64,000 nt of DNA from Strigamia acuminata (Eukaryota > Arthropoda > Chilopoda > Geophilomorpha > Linotaeniidae), in assembly GCA_949358305.1 (NCBI GenBank), contig OX442320.1:4480259-4544258 (forward strand). Reading direction: 5' to 3'. The position numbers were made by a program, and so were the translations under genes. Below, piece after piece: positions 31,809-45,700 of this stretch; positions within the stretch are counted from its first letter, which is position 1, and each line of letters opens with the position of its first letter. Under the pieces are notes generated by a model. That model was not told the DNA's origin, ran no database searches, and saw nothing but the letters and a program-made list of their open reading frames with translations.

Positions 31809-34800
31809 GTAAGCCAACCACTTTCTATTTATAACTTTTATTAATTTATATTTAAAGAAAACCCAAAAAAACCCAAAAAAATATAAAAAAGTAAATAAAA
31901 AAATCTAGAAAAACGTCCTAAACTTCAAAAAAAACTTTTTTAATAAATTCCACCAAATTTTATTAAAAAACCCAAAAAAACCAAAAAAAACCAAAAAAAA
32001 CCAAAAAAAAACCAAAAAAAAACACAAATTCCAAAAAATATTTTTTTCAAACAAAATAAACCAAATAAACCAAAAAACTCGCTAAAAAAACCTCATTTTT
32101 GCACAAATTCCACAAAAAAGGAAAAAAACCAAATGTCCACTTACGTAAGCCCAACATTTCTTTGTGTGTGATGAACTCATACTTTATGGTCACGTTTTAG
32201 CCAAAAAAAAATCCGTTGATGGCCACAAGTGACGTAAGATCAAATATTTTAAGATTAAGGTGAAGTCAGACATGTTTTTTTTTTTTTTTTTTTATTTAAA
32301 AAAATGATATATAATAGCAATGTAACGTAGAAATGGCGTCATGATGATGTCATTTTAGACCACCATGACACCTAATCCCCCCCTTTCATGTCAGTTCCCT
32401 CAATTCATTTCACCCCCTCAATCTTTTGTCCACTCCCCTTGCAGACCCCTGCTGGGGATCCCCTGTTGGTTTCTTTTGTCAAGTAAACAAAAATAAGGGG
32501 ATAAAAACAAAATGGCTGATTTTTGGGAAAATGGGGGATTTTTGTGTGAAGGTCTTTAACACTTATGCAATGGCTGCTTAATTGATTTAATTGGCTGGAA
32601 TTATAAAGAAATTAAAGAAAAAAAAATATTTTTTTTTTATATTATTTTTGGAAAAAAATTCAAGATGGATGCCCTTGAAGTTGTGTTGGCCATCCATGAA
32701 TTGTTGCTTCATCCTAGATTAAGGAGATTTCACTTTTAAGGTTGAGGTTGGCAGTGGGAAAGGGTTGAGGTATTGATGGTAAAAGAAATTGTTGACCTTT
32801 CGGCTATTGTTGTGAGCTCATCTGATAAAAGACAACGGTTGAAGTTTCCTGTGAGATTTTGGTTAAACAGGGTTCCAAAGTTGAGGAATTTTCAAGGTAA
32901 AAATATGTGCTGGTCATTTTGCGGCTTTAAATCGGTTTGCGCGGTTCGGAGTTTTCGGCGTCCATTTTTTATTTTGTTTTTTATGGGGATTTTTATTAAT
33001 AAATAATTAGAAAATGGATTTTTGATGCGTTTTGGATCATAAAAAGTGTTGGGTTTCTATTTGTTTGATTTTTAATTGGGAAATTAGACTTGTTGCACCG
33101 TTTAAATTTTTGTCGAAATTTTTAATACATGTAAGGTCAAGATTTTTTGTGAATAAATAATTAGAAAATGGATTTTTGATGCGTTTTGGATCATAAAAAA
33201 TGTTGGGTTTCTATTTTTTGATTTTTAATTGGGAAATTAGACTTGTTGCACCGTTTAGATTTTTTGTCGAAATCCTTCAAAATCGATATTTTCAAACATT
33301 TTTAAGAATGAATAAATAGAAAACGTCTTTTTGGTTTAGTTTTGATCATTTTTATTGTTGAATTGTGATTGGATTAATTTTAAATGGGAAAATTGAGTTG
33401 TGGCAACATGTGAATTGGTGTAAAACGGTGTTTATTTGTTTTGTATGCGATTTCTTTTGGATGACCAAGTGAACCTGATGGTGTGTGATGCTGGTGAAGT
33501 TTATGCTGTGAAATTGATAATGATGGTAAATTGAGATAGAAATGCTAATGGTTCTAATGCGCTTTTTTCGGTTCACTTGCCCATGCATTTTTATTCGGTT
33601 CCCTGTTCCGTAGGAAACGAGGTGAAAGGGCTGACTTCCGCCAACCATTTTTGTTGGGAAACACTTGATTTCACTTCCACTATTTGTGGAATCATTTGAA
33701 TTAACTAGGTTGACTGAGGTTAACAACTTTAATTTCGTATTTATTGAAATTGTTTTGTTTTGAATCGAACCGGAAATGGAATATTTGCCGAGCAGAAACA
33801 ACAAACATGAAATGGAACCGTTTTAGAAATATTATTTATTTAGATTTAAATTGGTTTATTAAACGATTATATTTAATCGTATTTAGTTAAATAGTATATA
33901 TTTATGGTCGGAAATACGAGATTAATGGCGGATGGATTTGGATTAGAATTTCGATGAATTTCCCCCGAAAAATCATCCGGCGGCATCCCGACCGGAAGTG
34001 AACACAATTCACGATTTAGTTAAATTTAGAAATAATAAATTAAGATGATTTCATAGTTTATTTATTCAGTGAAATAAAATATTTTTTTGGTTGTAAACAC
34101 ACGATGAAAGGTGGATGGCTTCGGATTTAATTTATATGAATTTCCCCCGAAAAATCATCGGGCGGCATCCCGACCGGAAGTGAACACAATTCAGCCGTTC
34201 GATTTAGTTAAATTTATAAATAATAATTTCATAGTTTACTAATTCAGTAAAATAAAATATATTTGTGGTTGTAAACACACGATGAATGGTGGATGGCTTC
34301 GGATTTAATTTATATGAATTTCCCCCAAAAAAAATCATCCGGTCGCATCCCGACCGGAAGTGAACACAATTCAGCCGCTCGATGTAGTTCTAAATGGCGC
34401 CCATCAGGGTTAAGTTTAATTCTTTTTATCATTTTCCCAGGTTGTTTAATCTGGTATTGTTTTGAGTAAGTGACGGAAGTTGATCGGTATGGTATAAGCA
34501 ATTCGATGTGGCCGAACAATTCCATTCATTCCAAGATGGAGACTGGTGATGCGCACTAGAGGTCACTAGGCAAATCGAGATAAAAAATGGCGATAAAACA
34601 AATCGCATTATGAATAGCAAATGCTGGAAAACAATGGCTAAATATTCAGCCTTTGCTATTGTTTTCTAATAAATTGGCTAATTCGATTCGCGGTGTTCGC
34701 ATTTAGGAAGCGGAAGTTGACTTTTTGACACATGCGCAGAATTTTATTAGGAGCGAGAATCGCCCGCCTCGTCTTGCCTTTTCGTACCTTGTCTCATGTC

Positions 34801-37800
34801 AATGAACTGACTTCGCCTTGACAGAAATTCGCTGCACATGTTCACGGCTCATGTCTGCAGGGGAGTAAATATAGAGCTGAAAAGGTTCATTCAAACGGGC
34901 GCTAGTCAAGCTAGTCACAGAATAATAAAATTGTTTTTCTTTTCCATTTCAACCAACTCGTTTTCTGCTCTTTTCAACAACCTGCGCCATCTTGGAGTCG
35001 GGATTCAGTTCCACGAGATGATTTATTTTCACGGGATTTATTTCCACGGGATTTATTTCCACGGGATTTATTTCCACGGGATTTATTTCCACGGGATTTA
35101 TTTCCACGGGATTTATTTCCACGGGATTTATTTCCACGGGATTTATTTCCACGGGGTTTTACGGGATTGCGCGGGATTTGCCTGTTTGGTTTTTTATCGT
35201 AAAAATCCTCCGCAGGCTGCACGAGTGACTTCTAGTATTTCGATACTAGCTTTCACTTTCTCCGTAGTGGGGTTTGATGTTAATGTGCGATAGCGGACCC
35301 GGATTCAAGCGAATTGGCGGCCATGTTGGATTTAAATTTCCATTATGGCTGTGGTTTTGGGTGGATAAGTCGAATGGAATTCACAAGGGAAAATGAATTG
35401 GTTGGGAGAAGAAAATAATTGATGTGAGAATGAAGTTTGGAATTATATATTTTAAATGAAAATGAATTTAAAATTTTTTTTGGTTTTTATTTTGGTGGAA
35501 AGAGTGTGAAAAACAAAGATTGTTGGTTGTCCAGTGTGGAATTTGTCACCAGGGTGCCACTAAGGTTTGGAAAATCCCACAGAAGTTGAAACTTTGTATA
35601 TTTTTTTTATTTTTAAAAATTTATGATGAAATGTCAGCTATTGTAATTACATATAATTGAAAATGGACTCCCAGGATATGGATCCAAACAAATTTATTTT
35701 TAAATTAACATTTATTTAATTTCTCAAATTAAATATCAAATGGTTGGCAAGATCAGGTTTTAAGGTGAAATGAAACGTAAGTAAATACAAACCACAAACT
35801 AGGAAACTTTATCTAAATTTACATCGATGACTCGGAAGACAAAATCATCGAAAGACGAAGTATCGAAAACAACACTATAGTCCAGGCGACAACCACACAG
35901 ATAATAAAAAATATTAAACATTAAGAAAAATATTCAGAAAAGGGCCCCAATATTGTTACGCGTACAGACCGTTCCGATTAAACGCTTAAATTTCATTACC
36001 ACGCGTAACAACATCGAAGAACGCCGAAAAACCTCACAAATTGCATGTTAAGGCTTAGCGTGATTGCGAACAACAATTCGCAGCATTGTAAACTAACATT
36101 TAGAGTGAAACTATGTTGGAACCTGTTTAAAATGGAGGTATTTGGGGCTTAAACTCTGGGGTTAAAGGACCCCATTAAGATTATATCCACAAGAAAGTGA
36201 GCACTTAATTTTTTGTCTGATTTTTTTTTTCTTTTTTCTTTTTTTGCAGCTCCTTTCTTCTCACCTGGAGATGATCATGCACTAGGTAAGAGGTCAACAC
36301 ACACTTATAGACACAAAAAATGAACAAGGGGTTTCACTTTTCTTCCTTGCATTTCCCATTGTGGGCTTTCCTGGTCATTGACTTTGCCCAGAAGCAGAAA
36401 AGGTGGCTCCACTGCAATGCAAAGTTGAAGAAAAAGAGAAATCTCAGTGCACAGAGTGTAATTTGCATAACAAAACTTTTTTGTTTGTTTGTTAAAGATG
36501 GTTTCTCAGCTGGCTGTTACTACGGAAGCAATCTTTACACACATGGAGAACAAATACAAAGTCAAGAGGCCTGTCTCAATTGCACCTGTACCAGTGATGG
36601 ACTGCACTGTTATCTTCGCACTTGTCCGTACTACAAACCGATTGGACATAACTGCACTGTGACCAAAGAAGCCGACCAATGTTGTCCCACCGTCGTTTGT
36701 CCACAAGGTAAATATTTTTTAGTTAGGGGGCATGTGCCCTGCTGAGTCTGTGCTCACTGTGCCTTAACAGAGCGAAACAGAGTAACGGAAGTAAAATTAA
36801 CACCGTAAGTACTGTACATATTGTCACGCGTATAAACCGTTCCGATCATTACAACGAGGGCTCTGCAAAGGGGCCTCGTGTAATTTCTAAAATGGATGCC
36901 TATCTAACGCGATTGTCCGACAGGACGGAAGTAAAAGTAATACAGTAAGTACTGTACATATTGTCACGCGTATAAGCCGTACCGATCATTACAACGAGGG
37001 CTCTGCAAAGAGGCCTTTTATAATTTCCAAAATGGACGCCTATCTAACGCGATTGTACGACAGGATTTGTACTATGGCGAGGAAATCAATCGGCAATAAA
37101 AATGAGGAAAGTTTTTGGTGTGGTAATATGCATGGCTCTATGATCAATCTTGAGTGACATGAGTCACTTAGGTAGACAAACGAGACAAAGTTGGGACTAT
37201 AAAATTAATTGGCCGTGTTAATTTATTGTAGGTACGTTGAAAACAAGTTCACTTTTAGTGCCTATTTTTTTATGCTTCTGTCTGCTGGGCAGACAGGAAG
37301 TGGCTGGGAAAAAAAAAGGCAAATTTATGCAGGATTCCACGCTTCTCTCGGGTATTTGTACCTTTTGCCGATGTTTGCAAAAGCAAGGTTAAAAGGACTT
37401 TTGGAGGTGCCGGACTGGTTGGATGTCTGGATGAAAATTGTTTTTTTAGGCAAATTTTGCAGTGATAAAAAGTGCTTTGAATTTTTCAATGTATTCATCA
37501 ATTGCAAGTTGAATATTGATAACTGGATGGTCCCCTGAGGAAAATCAAAGAAAACTCCTCCAGCAGTCTCAGTTAGTATAGTTATAACCCGTTAGCACTA
37601 CGGCGTTAAGCTAGCTTAACTCTTTAAAACTAGTTGTATAAATGTAGTTTTAAAACTAGATATAAGTATAAAATAAATTCAATAAAATTTAATTTGTCGG
37701 CATTAACTATTCCTGGTAATGTCTGGACTTATTGCTGAGTAGTGTCTGGCTTAACAACTTAAGGGAGGCTAATTTTTGTTGAGCTAAGCTAGCTCAAGTT

Positions 37801-39723
37801 CTATCTAGCCTGTGTAGTGCGGACGAGGTATTAACTGTAGCGCAACAACTGGTAGCAGAGGATGGTTCTCACGAAAATTGAATAAATGATCAAATAAATG
37901 CACGATAAACAATAAAATTAGCACTTTTGAATCATAACACACCAAAATACAGTAAAGTCAATTAAAAATTAAGTCCAAGAAGTAACATTAATGGTGCATT
38001 GACTACAAAGTTGGGTAATTAGTGAAATGTTTTTTGACTTTTATGGCCAAGGCGGTTGAGAAGTTGCCACAACCTTATCTCAGCTATGCATCTACTAAAT
38101 TCATACATAAAAATGACACATTAGGCATTTTAAATTCTATAAAAAACATTATTGTTTTTCTAGCAGTCTGCATCAGAGGTTCCCGCATAAAGTTCTCGTT
38201 AAAAAGAATAATAATTGTGAGCGTGGATGCCGCACATGGCGAGAAAGAAAATCATTAATGTCCTCATGCAGCTTCCTGAGTCATTCCATACAAAACATGA
38301 GTTACATGGATTAATTAACATTCCCATGATCCACGTAACAATATTATTCCCTTAGTGACGGATAGAGATCCCTGGATTTGGGTTGTCTACGGTTTCGGCG
38401 ATTCGACAATACGGCCGCCATGTCATTGTGAAGGAATTGTTTGCGGAGAAAGCGAAGGGAAGTTGTCCGTGAAATGACAATGGCGTGAAATGTTGTTCCC
38501 TCACTTACGTGCCTGGCCGGGCGAGTGAGTAGTTAGCATGCATGCCTCTTGGGCTGGGGTCGCGGGTTCAAACCCGCACGAGTCGCCGGGATCTTTCACT
38601 TTGGGTGGGGACATGGGGCAAGATTCCCATAAAACTAAACAGGATTATCGCTTCCTCACCTTTGGCAGCGAGCGACGCCCCAAAGACCGTCGTTTAACGT
38701 TAAATCATATTAATCTGCGTGTTTTTTCCGTTTTCTTAGGTTTTTAGTAAGGTTTTTAAGTGTTTTTTTTCTGGACCTCGATAAAAATTTTCAATAGTAT
38801 CCGTAACGTTAAACGCAGTGCCTCGCGTCACTTTTGTTTACGTTTTACGGACGACCTAAGGTCCCGATAGTGCCCTTCCACTATCGGCAATTTAAGCGCG
38901 ACCTTAGGTTTGGGCAAAGGCAAAAAGTTGGCCGAGTGCCTTTCCATGCTCCGTATAACGGGCTATGGGAAAATCGATAATAATGATCGGGCTGGATTGT
39001 CGATGGTCCTTTGAGATTGTCCGTGAGTTGTTGGGGAATGGATGCAGTCGGGCGGAGCGGGTTTTCGCCGTGATTGATACCGAAGAAGAAATGATCACCT
39101 TGAGTGATGCTGCATAGTTTCAAGTTTAGACAAAGAGATTAGAAGGGGAAAGCAGATAGAGATCACACCTTATGTAAAGGAAGAAATGTTGAGAAAAAAA
39201 GAGGAAGTGCTTGTTTTTTCTTTGATTTCCGGCCTTGAAGGTGGCACGTGCTGACATCTGGTGGTGATTGACAAGGACAGAGCAGATTTGGAGGTGAAGA
39301 GTAACCGGAAGTGGGTTTTTTTGTTGTTGTGGTTTGTGGCTTGTGGTGGTTAATTTTGTTAATTTGAGGGGAAAATTGGTGGAGATTGTTCTCATGGAGG
39401 AGGAAAAGTAAACAATGTTGTTTACTGTTATGTAAGGGGATAAGGATGAGTTTACAGGTTTTAATGGCGATCAATTTGTACTAATGTTTATTTTTTTGTC
39501 GTTTTGGTCAAGGTAACATATGAAAAATGGAAGAAAAAAATTTTAGGCTTATTTTTAAGGTGAAGCTCACCTTTAATTTTGGTTGCGTCATTGCGCGGCT
39601 TTGTGATGACCTCATGTCAGATGAATATAAGTTAATAAAAATTTTAAAAATTGTGTGTAAAAAAAAAAATTATTTTTTTTTAAATTTGAAAGGGCTTTTA
39701 ATTTTTTTTTTTTGATTGATTAT

Positions 39724-39756
<33 letters not shown>

Positions 39757-42700
39757 TTGAGGTTTTTGTTCAGAGATTTACAACGCCGTCTGTGATGAGT
39801 CAGCGTCCAACGAGTTTATCATCAACGCTTCGGCCTTCACCAAGGCCAGGTGAGAAAGGTAAATGTGAAAAAACGAAATTGTTGGGTGAATTGAAGGGAG
39901 AATGTGGTAATTAGCGAAATGGCGATTAAATTGGGCATAAAATTCGAGGTAATTAACAGTTGAGTGGGCGAGCGGCGATTGGGAAAGAAATAAATGTGTA
40001 ATCGTACGTTAGGAAGATTTTGCGGTGCGAGTCGACACGCAAATTGCGGACTTGCTCAACTCGCGAGAGAAGGCTGAAGTTTAAAGATGAGACGGAGGTT
40101 TCTGGGTGTGTTTATTGGGCAAGAAAGGGATTTTTAGTTTGGAAATTGTATTTTTATGGGGAAAATGATACATTTGAAGGTGGGAGAGTTTATTTTTAGC
40201 TGCGTGGTGTGGTTTTTGGTGCAGAGTTTCGGTTTTTGCAAAGGGAATGAATGACTTTTTATGTGCGGATTTGTATTTTTTAGTGCAAAATACGAACTTT
40301 ACAATTTAAAAGTAAAATATGCATTTTTATGTGCATTTAAGAACAAAATATGCATTTTTATGAGCATTTAAGTGAAAAATATGCATTTTTATGTGTATTT
40401 ATGTACAAAATATTTATTTTTATGTGTATTTATGTACAAAATATTTATTTTTATGTGAGTTTAAGTAGAAAATATGCATTTTTATGTGCATTTAAGTAAA
40501 AAATATGCATTTTTATGTGTATTAAAGTACAAAATATGCATTTTTATGTGTATTTATGTACAAAATATGCATTTTTATGTGCATTTAAGTAAAAAATGTG
40601 CATTTTTATGAGCATTTAAGTGAAAAATATGCATTTTTGTGTGTATTTATGTACAAAATATTTTTTTTATGTGTATTAAAGTACAAAATATGCATTTTTA
40701 TGTGCATTTATGTACAAAATATTAATTTTTTTGTGTGTTTAAGTACAAATTATGCATTTTTATGTGCATTTAAGTAAAAATTATGCATTTTTATGTGTAT
40801 TAAAGTACAAAATATGCCTTTTTATATGTATTTAAGTACAGAATATGCATTTTTGGGTGTATTTAAGTACAAACTATGCATTTTTATGTGTATTTATGTA
40901 CAAAATATGCATTTTTATGTGTATTTATGTACAAAACATGCATTTTTATGTAGAAAATGTATATTTTTTTAAAGCAAAATGTGCATTTTTAGAGCAAACT
41001 CGGAATTGTTAAAGCAAAATCTGCATTTTTAGAAGAAAATAGGTATTTTGAGAGCAAATATGCATTTAACAGCACAAATATGCACTTTAAGAGCAAAAAT
41101 ATACACTTTAAGAGCAAAAATATGCATTTAACAGCAAAAATATGCACTTTAAGAGCAAAATTATGCATTTTTATATGCAGTTTTTAAGCACAATTTGCAC
41201 ATACACAGAAATTGACTTTCTGAGACAAAAAAGTGCATCTCTAGTCGAATAAATGCACATTTAGACCAAAAAAGTAACAAACTTCCTAGAAAAAGAAGAA
41301 AAAATGAAAGCAAACGAGCATTCAAACCGATTCAAATCTCCCACCAACACCCTCTAGTGCGACATTTTCTCAACAAACCCCCTTTCCGTCCACAGGATGC
41401 AGCATCAACGACATCTACTACCCAGAAGGATACCAAGTCCCGTCCACATCCGGCGATCCCTGCGAACTCTGCTACTGCATCAGAGGCAACTTGGCCTGCG
41501 TGCTCGAGAACTGCACGTTGGAAGTGGCCGGCTGCGCCCCGCAATACGACCAAGGAGTTTGTTGTCCTTCCAGCTACGACTGCAGTGAGTTGCAATTTTT
41601 TTTCCCCTTTCAATTATTCATCGATTCAATTAATAACAAAATGAAATTTTTAATCTCTTTAGGTGCGGCCGCCCCGCCGCCGACGACCACGACCACGACC
41701 ACCGAACCCAGCGTTGGATTTGGCAACAAATGTGCGTTTTTTGATCCAAGTTGCGATGTCCGACGTGGATGGATTGTTTTCATGATGCGCTGTGATTGGT
41801 TGAGAGATGCATTGAGATACATTGATGAAAATACTCGGTTTAGTCCGTGTTGCTAAATCGAATAAGGTTATTTTTTTTGGGGGGGGGGGAGTTATGCCCC
41901 CCCGAACAAAAAAAACATTGTTTTGAGAAATGTGCGAATTGAAATCAATAGATCGCAACCAATCACAGCGTGGTATTGAAATACAGTCGAAACTCTTTAT
42001 AACGAATCGCGATATAACGAGTTATCGGTATAACGGATTGATTTTTCCGGTTCCTCGTTATAAAGAGTTTGGAGTGTTTATGTCGGACTTTTTTTGTTGG
42101 AGATGAAATTTTGAATTAATTGTGGAATTTTGTTTTGTAAATTGTTAGTTTGCGTTCAGGATGGTGTCAGGTACCCAGACGGATCGTGGATCCCGACCTC
42201 TGATCCCTGTAAACACTGCTACTGCATGAATAAGCAGGTGGTATGCGCCCTTGAGGAATGTCAGGCCCCCATGCCTGGATGCGTCGCCCCCTCAGCACGG
42301 TCCGGGGAATGTTGCCCTAAGAGCTACGAATGCCGTAAGTTTTGAGGGTTTTTAAAGGGTTTTTGGAGGTTTTTTTTTCTGGATTTTTTTTTTGGGGCGG
42401 GGGGGGGGGGGTTTGGGTTTGGTGGGGGTGGTTGTGGTTCATTTGAATTCGGGAAAGTTCATAGAGTTTTTTTTTTTTAGTTTTGGTTTGTTTAGTTTTG
42501 AAAGAAAAGTTTGAAAGTTGGATCAAGTTTTCGAGGGAAAGAGTTTGAAAGTTTGGATCAAATTTTTGATAAATGGTTAAAAGTTAGATCAAATTTTTGA
42601 AGAAAATTTATAATTGGTTGAAATTTGTGAAAATTTTTTAGGTGAAAAATTTTGTGGAATTTGTGAAAAATTTTGCAGAATTTTTGAAAAATTTTGTGGA

Positions 42701-45700
42701 ATTTGTGAAAAAATTTCCTGGGATTTGTGAAAAATTTTGTGGAATTTGTGAAAAATTTTGTGGAATTTTTGAAAAATTTTGTGGAATTTTTGAAACATTT
42801 TGTGGAATTTTTGAAAAATTTACTGGAAATTATCAAAAATTTGCTGGAAATTATCAAAAATTTGCTGGAAATTATCAAAAATTTGCTGGAAATTATCAAA
42901 AATTTGCTGGAAATTATCAAAAATTTGCTGGAAATTATCAAAAATTTGCTGGAAATTATCAAAAATTTGCTGGAAATTATCAAAAATTTGCTGGAAATTA
43001 TCAAAAATTTGCTGGAAATTATCAAAAATTTGCTGGAAATTATCAAAAATTTGCTGGAAATTATCAAAAATTTGCTGGAAATTATCAAAAATTTGCTGGA
43101 AATTATCAAAAATTTGCTGGAAATTATCAAAAATCAAAAATCAAAAATCCTTACTAAATTCTTCTGAATCTCTATGAAATACAAATCTTTCTCGTTTGAA
43201 GTTGTGATTACCATAGTCCTTGTTTAAAATTCCTGTTTAACTGTTGCATGGCTAAATCAATTTGAACTGTTAACCCTGTTAACCCTGTCTGACCTTCAAG
43301 AATTAATTCAATAAACTTGATTTTTGTTTTAATTTTTTTTCTTCACAGCTTCTACACCAGATCTAGAGGATGAAGACATTACATCAACAACACCAGACCT
43401 AGAGGATGAAGATATTACATCAACAACACCAGATTCTGGTTATGAAGAGTACACAACAAGCGGCCCTGAAAGAGCTTCAACCCCAGAAGAGGAAACTGAG
43501 CAAGACTATGGGACTACGATTGCCGATGAGAAAAGACAGACTACACCAAAGAGAAAGATTAATTACCCTGAAGAAACATTCTCTAGTGAGGAAACTTCAA
43601 GTGTTGCTGATGAGGAATTAACTACGGAAGGTGCAACCACGCGAATGGTTACGGACGGCGAGGTAACGCAAGCTGAAGGCAGGGAGACGGTGGGAATTGA
43701 CATCGAAGAAACTAGCGGAAAAGAAGGGGAATTTGAGGCTACAACTGTGGTTTCTGAGTACACAACTAAGTTGGTAGAATTAAAGGAAACAACTGAAGAA
43801 CAGCAGAAATATACGGAGAAACCAGAAAATTTGACTACGGTTGATGAAACGACTGCAGAGACTGGGACTACTGAGTCTGAGAAAAAAATTGAAGATGCTG
43901 ATCACTTTACTACAGTAGGAAGTGTCAAAGAATACACTGATGAAACTGACCACACTGAAACTGAAACTGAGAAGGGAGAAACAACACCTGAAGGAGCTGA
44001 AACTGAAACTGAAACTGAAAAGGCAGAATTTTCTGAAAGAACCACTGAAGGTGTTAAAACTGAAACTGAAAAAGCAGAATTTCCAGAAGGAACAACAGAA
44101 GGTGCTGAAACTGAAACTGAAACTGAAAAAGCAGAATTTGTGGAAGGAACAACTGCCGGTGTTGCAACTGAAACTGAAGCTGAAACTGACAAAGTAGACA
44201 TTCCTGAAGAAACAACTGTCGGTGTTGAAACTGAAACTGAAGCTGAAACTGACAAAGTAGACATTCCTGAAGAAACAACTGTCGGTGTTGAAACTGAAAC
44301 TGAAGCTGAAACTGACAAAGTAGACATTCCTGAAGTAACAACTGTCGGTGTTGAAACTGAAACTGAAGCTGAAACTGACAAAGTAGACATTCCTGAAGTA
44401 ACAACTGTGGGTGTTGAAACTGAAACTAAAGCTGAAACTGACAAAATAGACATTCCTGAAGTAACAACTGTCGGTGTTGAAACTGAAACTGACAAAGTTG
44501 ACATTCCTGAAGTAACAACTCGAGGTGTTGAAACTGAAACTGAGACTGAAGAAGTTCATCTTTCTGAATCAACAATTGCAGGTGGAGAAACCATTGTCTC
44601 TGAAAAAGTATCCGAAGTAACTGAACGGAATGATGCGGTCCCAGATTCAGAAAATCAAGGCACACAGGGAATTACACAGCAAGCTGCAGACAGAAAAGAA
44701 ACTGAAACTTTTGCACCGGAAATAGAATCAATTGAAACTTCAACTACAGAAAAAACAGCAACTGAAATCGAGACTTCAACTCCAGAAAAAACAGCAACTG
44801 AAATCGAGACTTCAACTCCAGAAAGAGAAGTAACCGAAACTAAGACTTCAGAACCAGAGGTGACTGCAGCTGAAACTTCAGAAAAAGAAGCAACAGCAAC
44901 TGAAAGCACAGAAAGGGAAGAAACTGAAATGGAAACTTCAACTCCAGAAAGAGAAGCAACTGAAATGGAAACTTCAACTCCAGAAAGAGAAGCAACTGAA
45001 ATGGAAACTTCAACTCCAGAAAGAGAAGCAACTGAAGCAGAAACATCAACTCCAGAAAGAGAAGCTACAGAAAGAGAAACTCCAGAAAGAGAAACTGACG
45101 CAGAAACTTCAACTCCAGAAAGAGAAGCAACAGAAACAGAAACTTCATCTCCAGAAAGAGAAGCAACCGAAGCAGAAACTTCAACTTCAGAAAGAGCTGA
45201 AATAGAAACTTCAACTCCAGAAAGAGCTGACACAGGAACTTCCACTGCAGAAGAAGCTGAAACAGAGACTTCAATTCCAGAAAGAGCTGAAACAGAGACT
45301 TCAATTCCAGAAAGAGCTGAAACAGAGACTTCAATTCCAGAAAGAGCTGAAACAGAATCTTCCACTCCAGAAAGAGCTGAAACAGAAACTTCTACTCCAG
45401 AAGGAGCTGAAACAGAAACTTCCACTCCAGAAAGAGCTGAAATAGAAACTTCAACTCCGGAGCGAGCAGCAGCTGAAACAGAAACTTCCACTCCAGATAG
45501 AGCTGAAACAGAAACTTCCACTCCAGAAAGAGCTGAAACAGAAACTGTAACTCCAGAAAGAGCTGAAACAGAAACTGTAACTCCAGAAAGAGCTGAAACA
45601 GAAACTTCCACTCCAGAAAGAGCTGAAACAGAAACTTCTACTCCAGAAAGAGGTGAGACAGAAACTTCCATTCCAGAAAGAGCTGAAACAGAAACTGTAA

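Noticed and set aside
32444-32485. Exon-like segment with good acceptor and GTAAAC (CAGACCCCTGCTGGGG...)
   Set aside because: Its end phase does not match the phase-1 neighbours at 31808 and 36250, and the gene is in frame without it.
38511-38586. Possible functional tRNA gene
   Set aside because: B box is perfect, but acceptor and anticodon stems do not pair and a SINE-like body follows.
41491-41856. Plus-strand frame running past the VWC2 exon through the next intron and the linker exon
   Set aside because: Read-through past GTGAGT and AAAT|GTGCGT donors; the spliced model gives a proper Thr linker and VWC3.
42558-43167. Frames of 105-190 codons in several phases and both strands
   Set aside because: Created by the 21-bp intronic minisatellite, whose length is a multiple of three.
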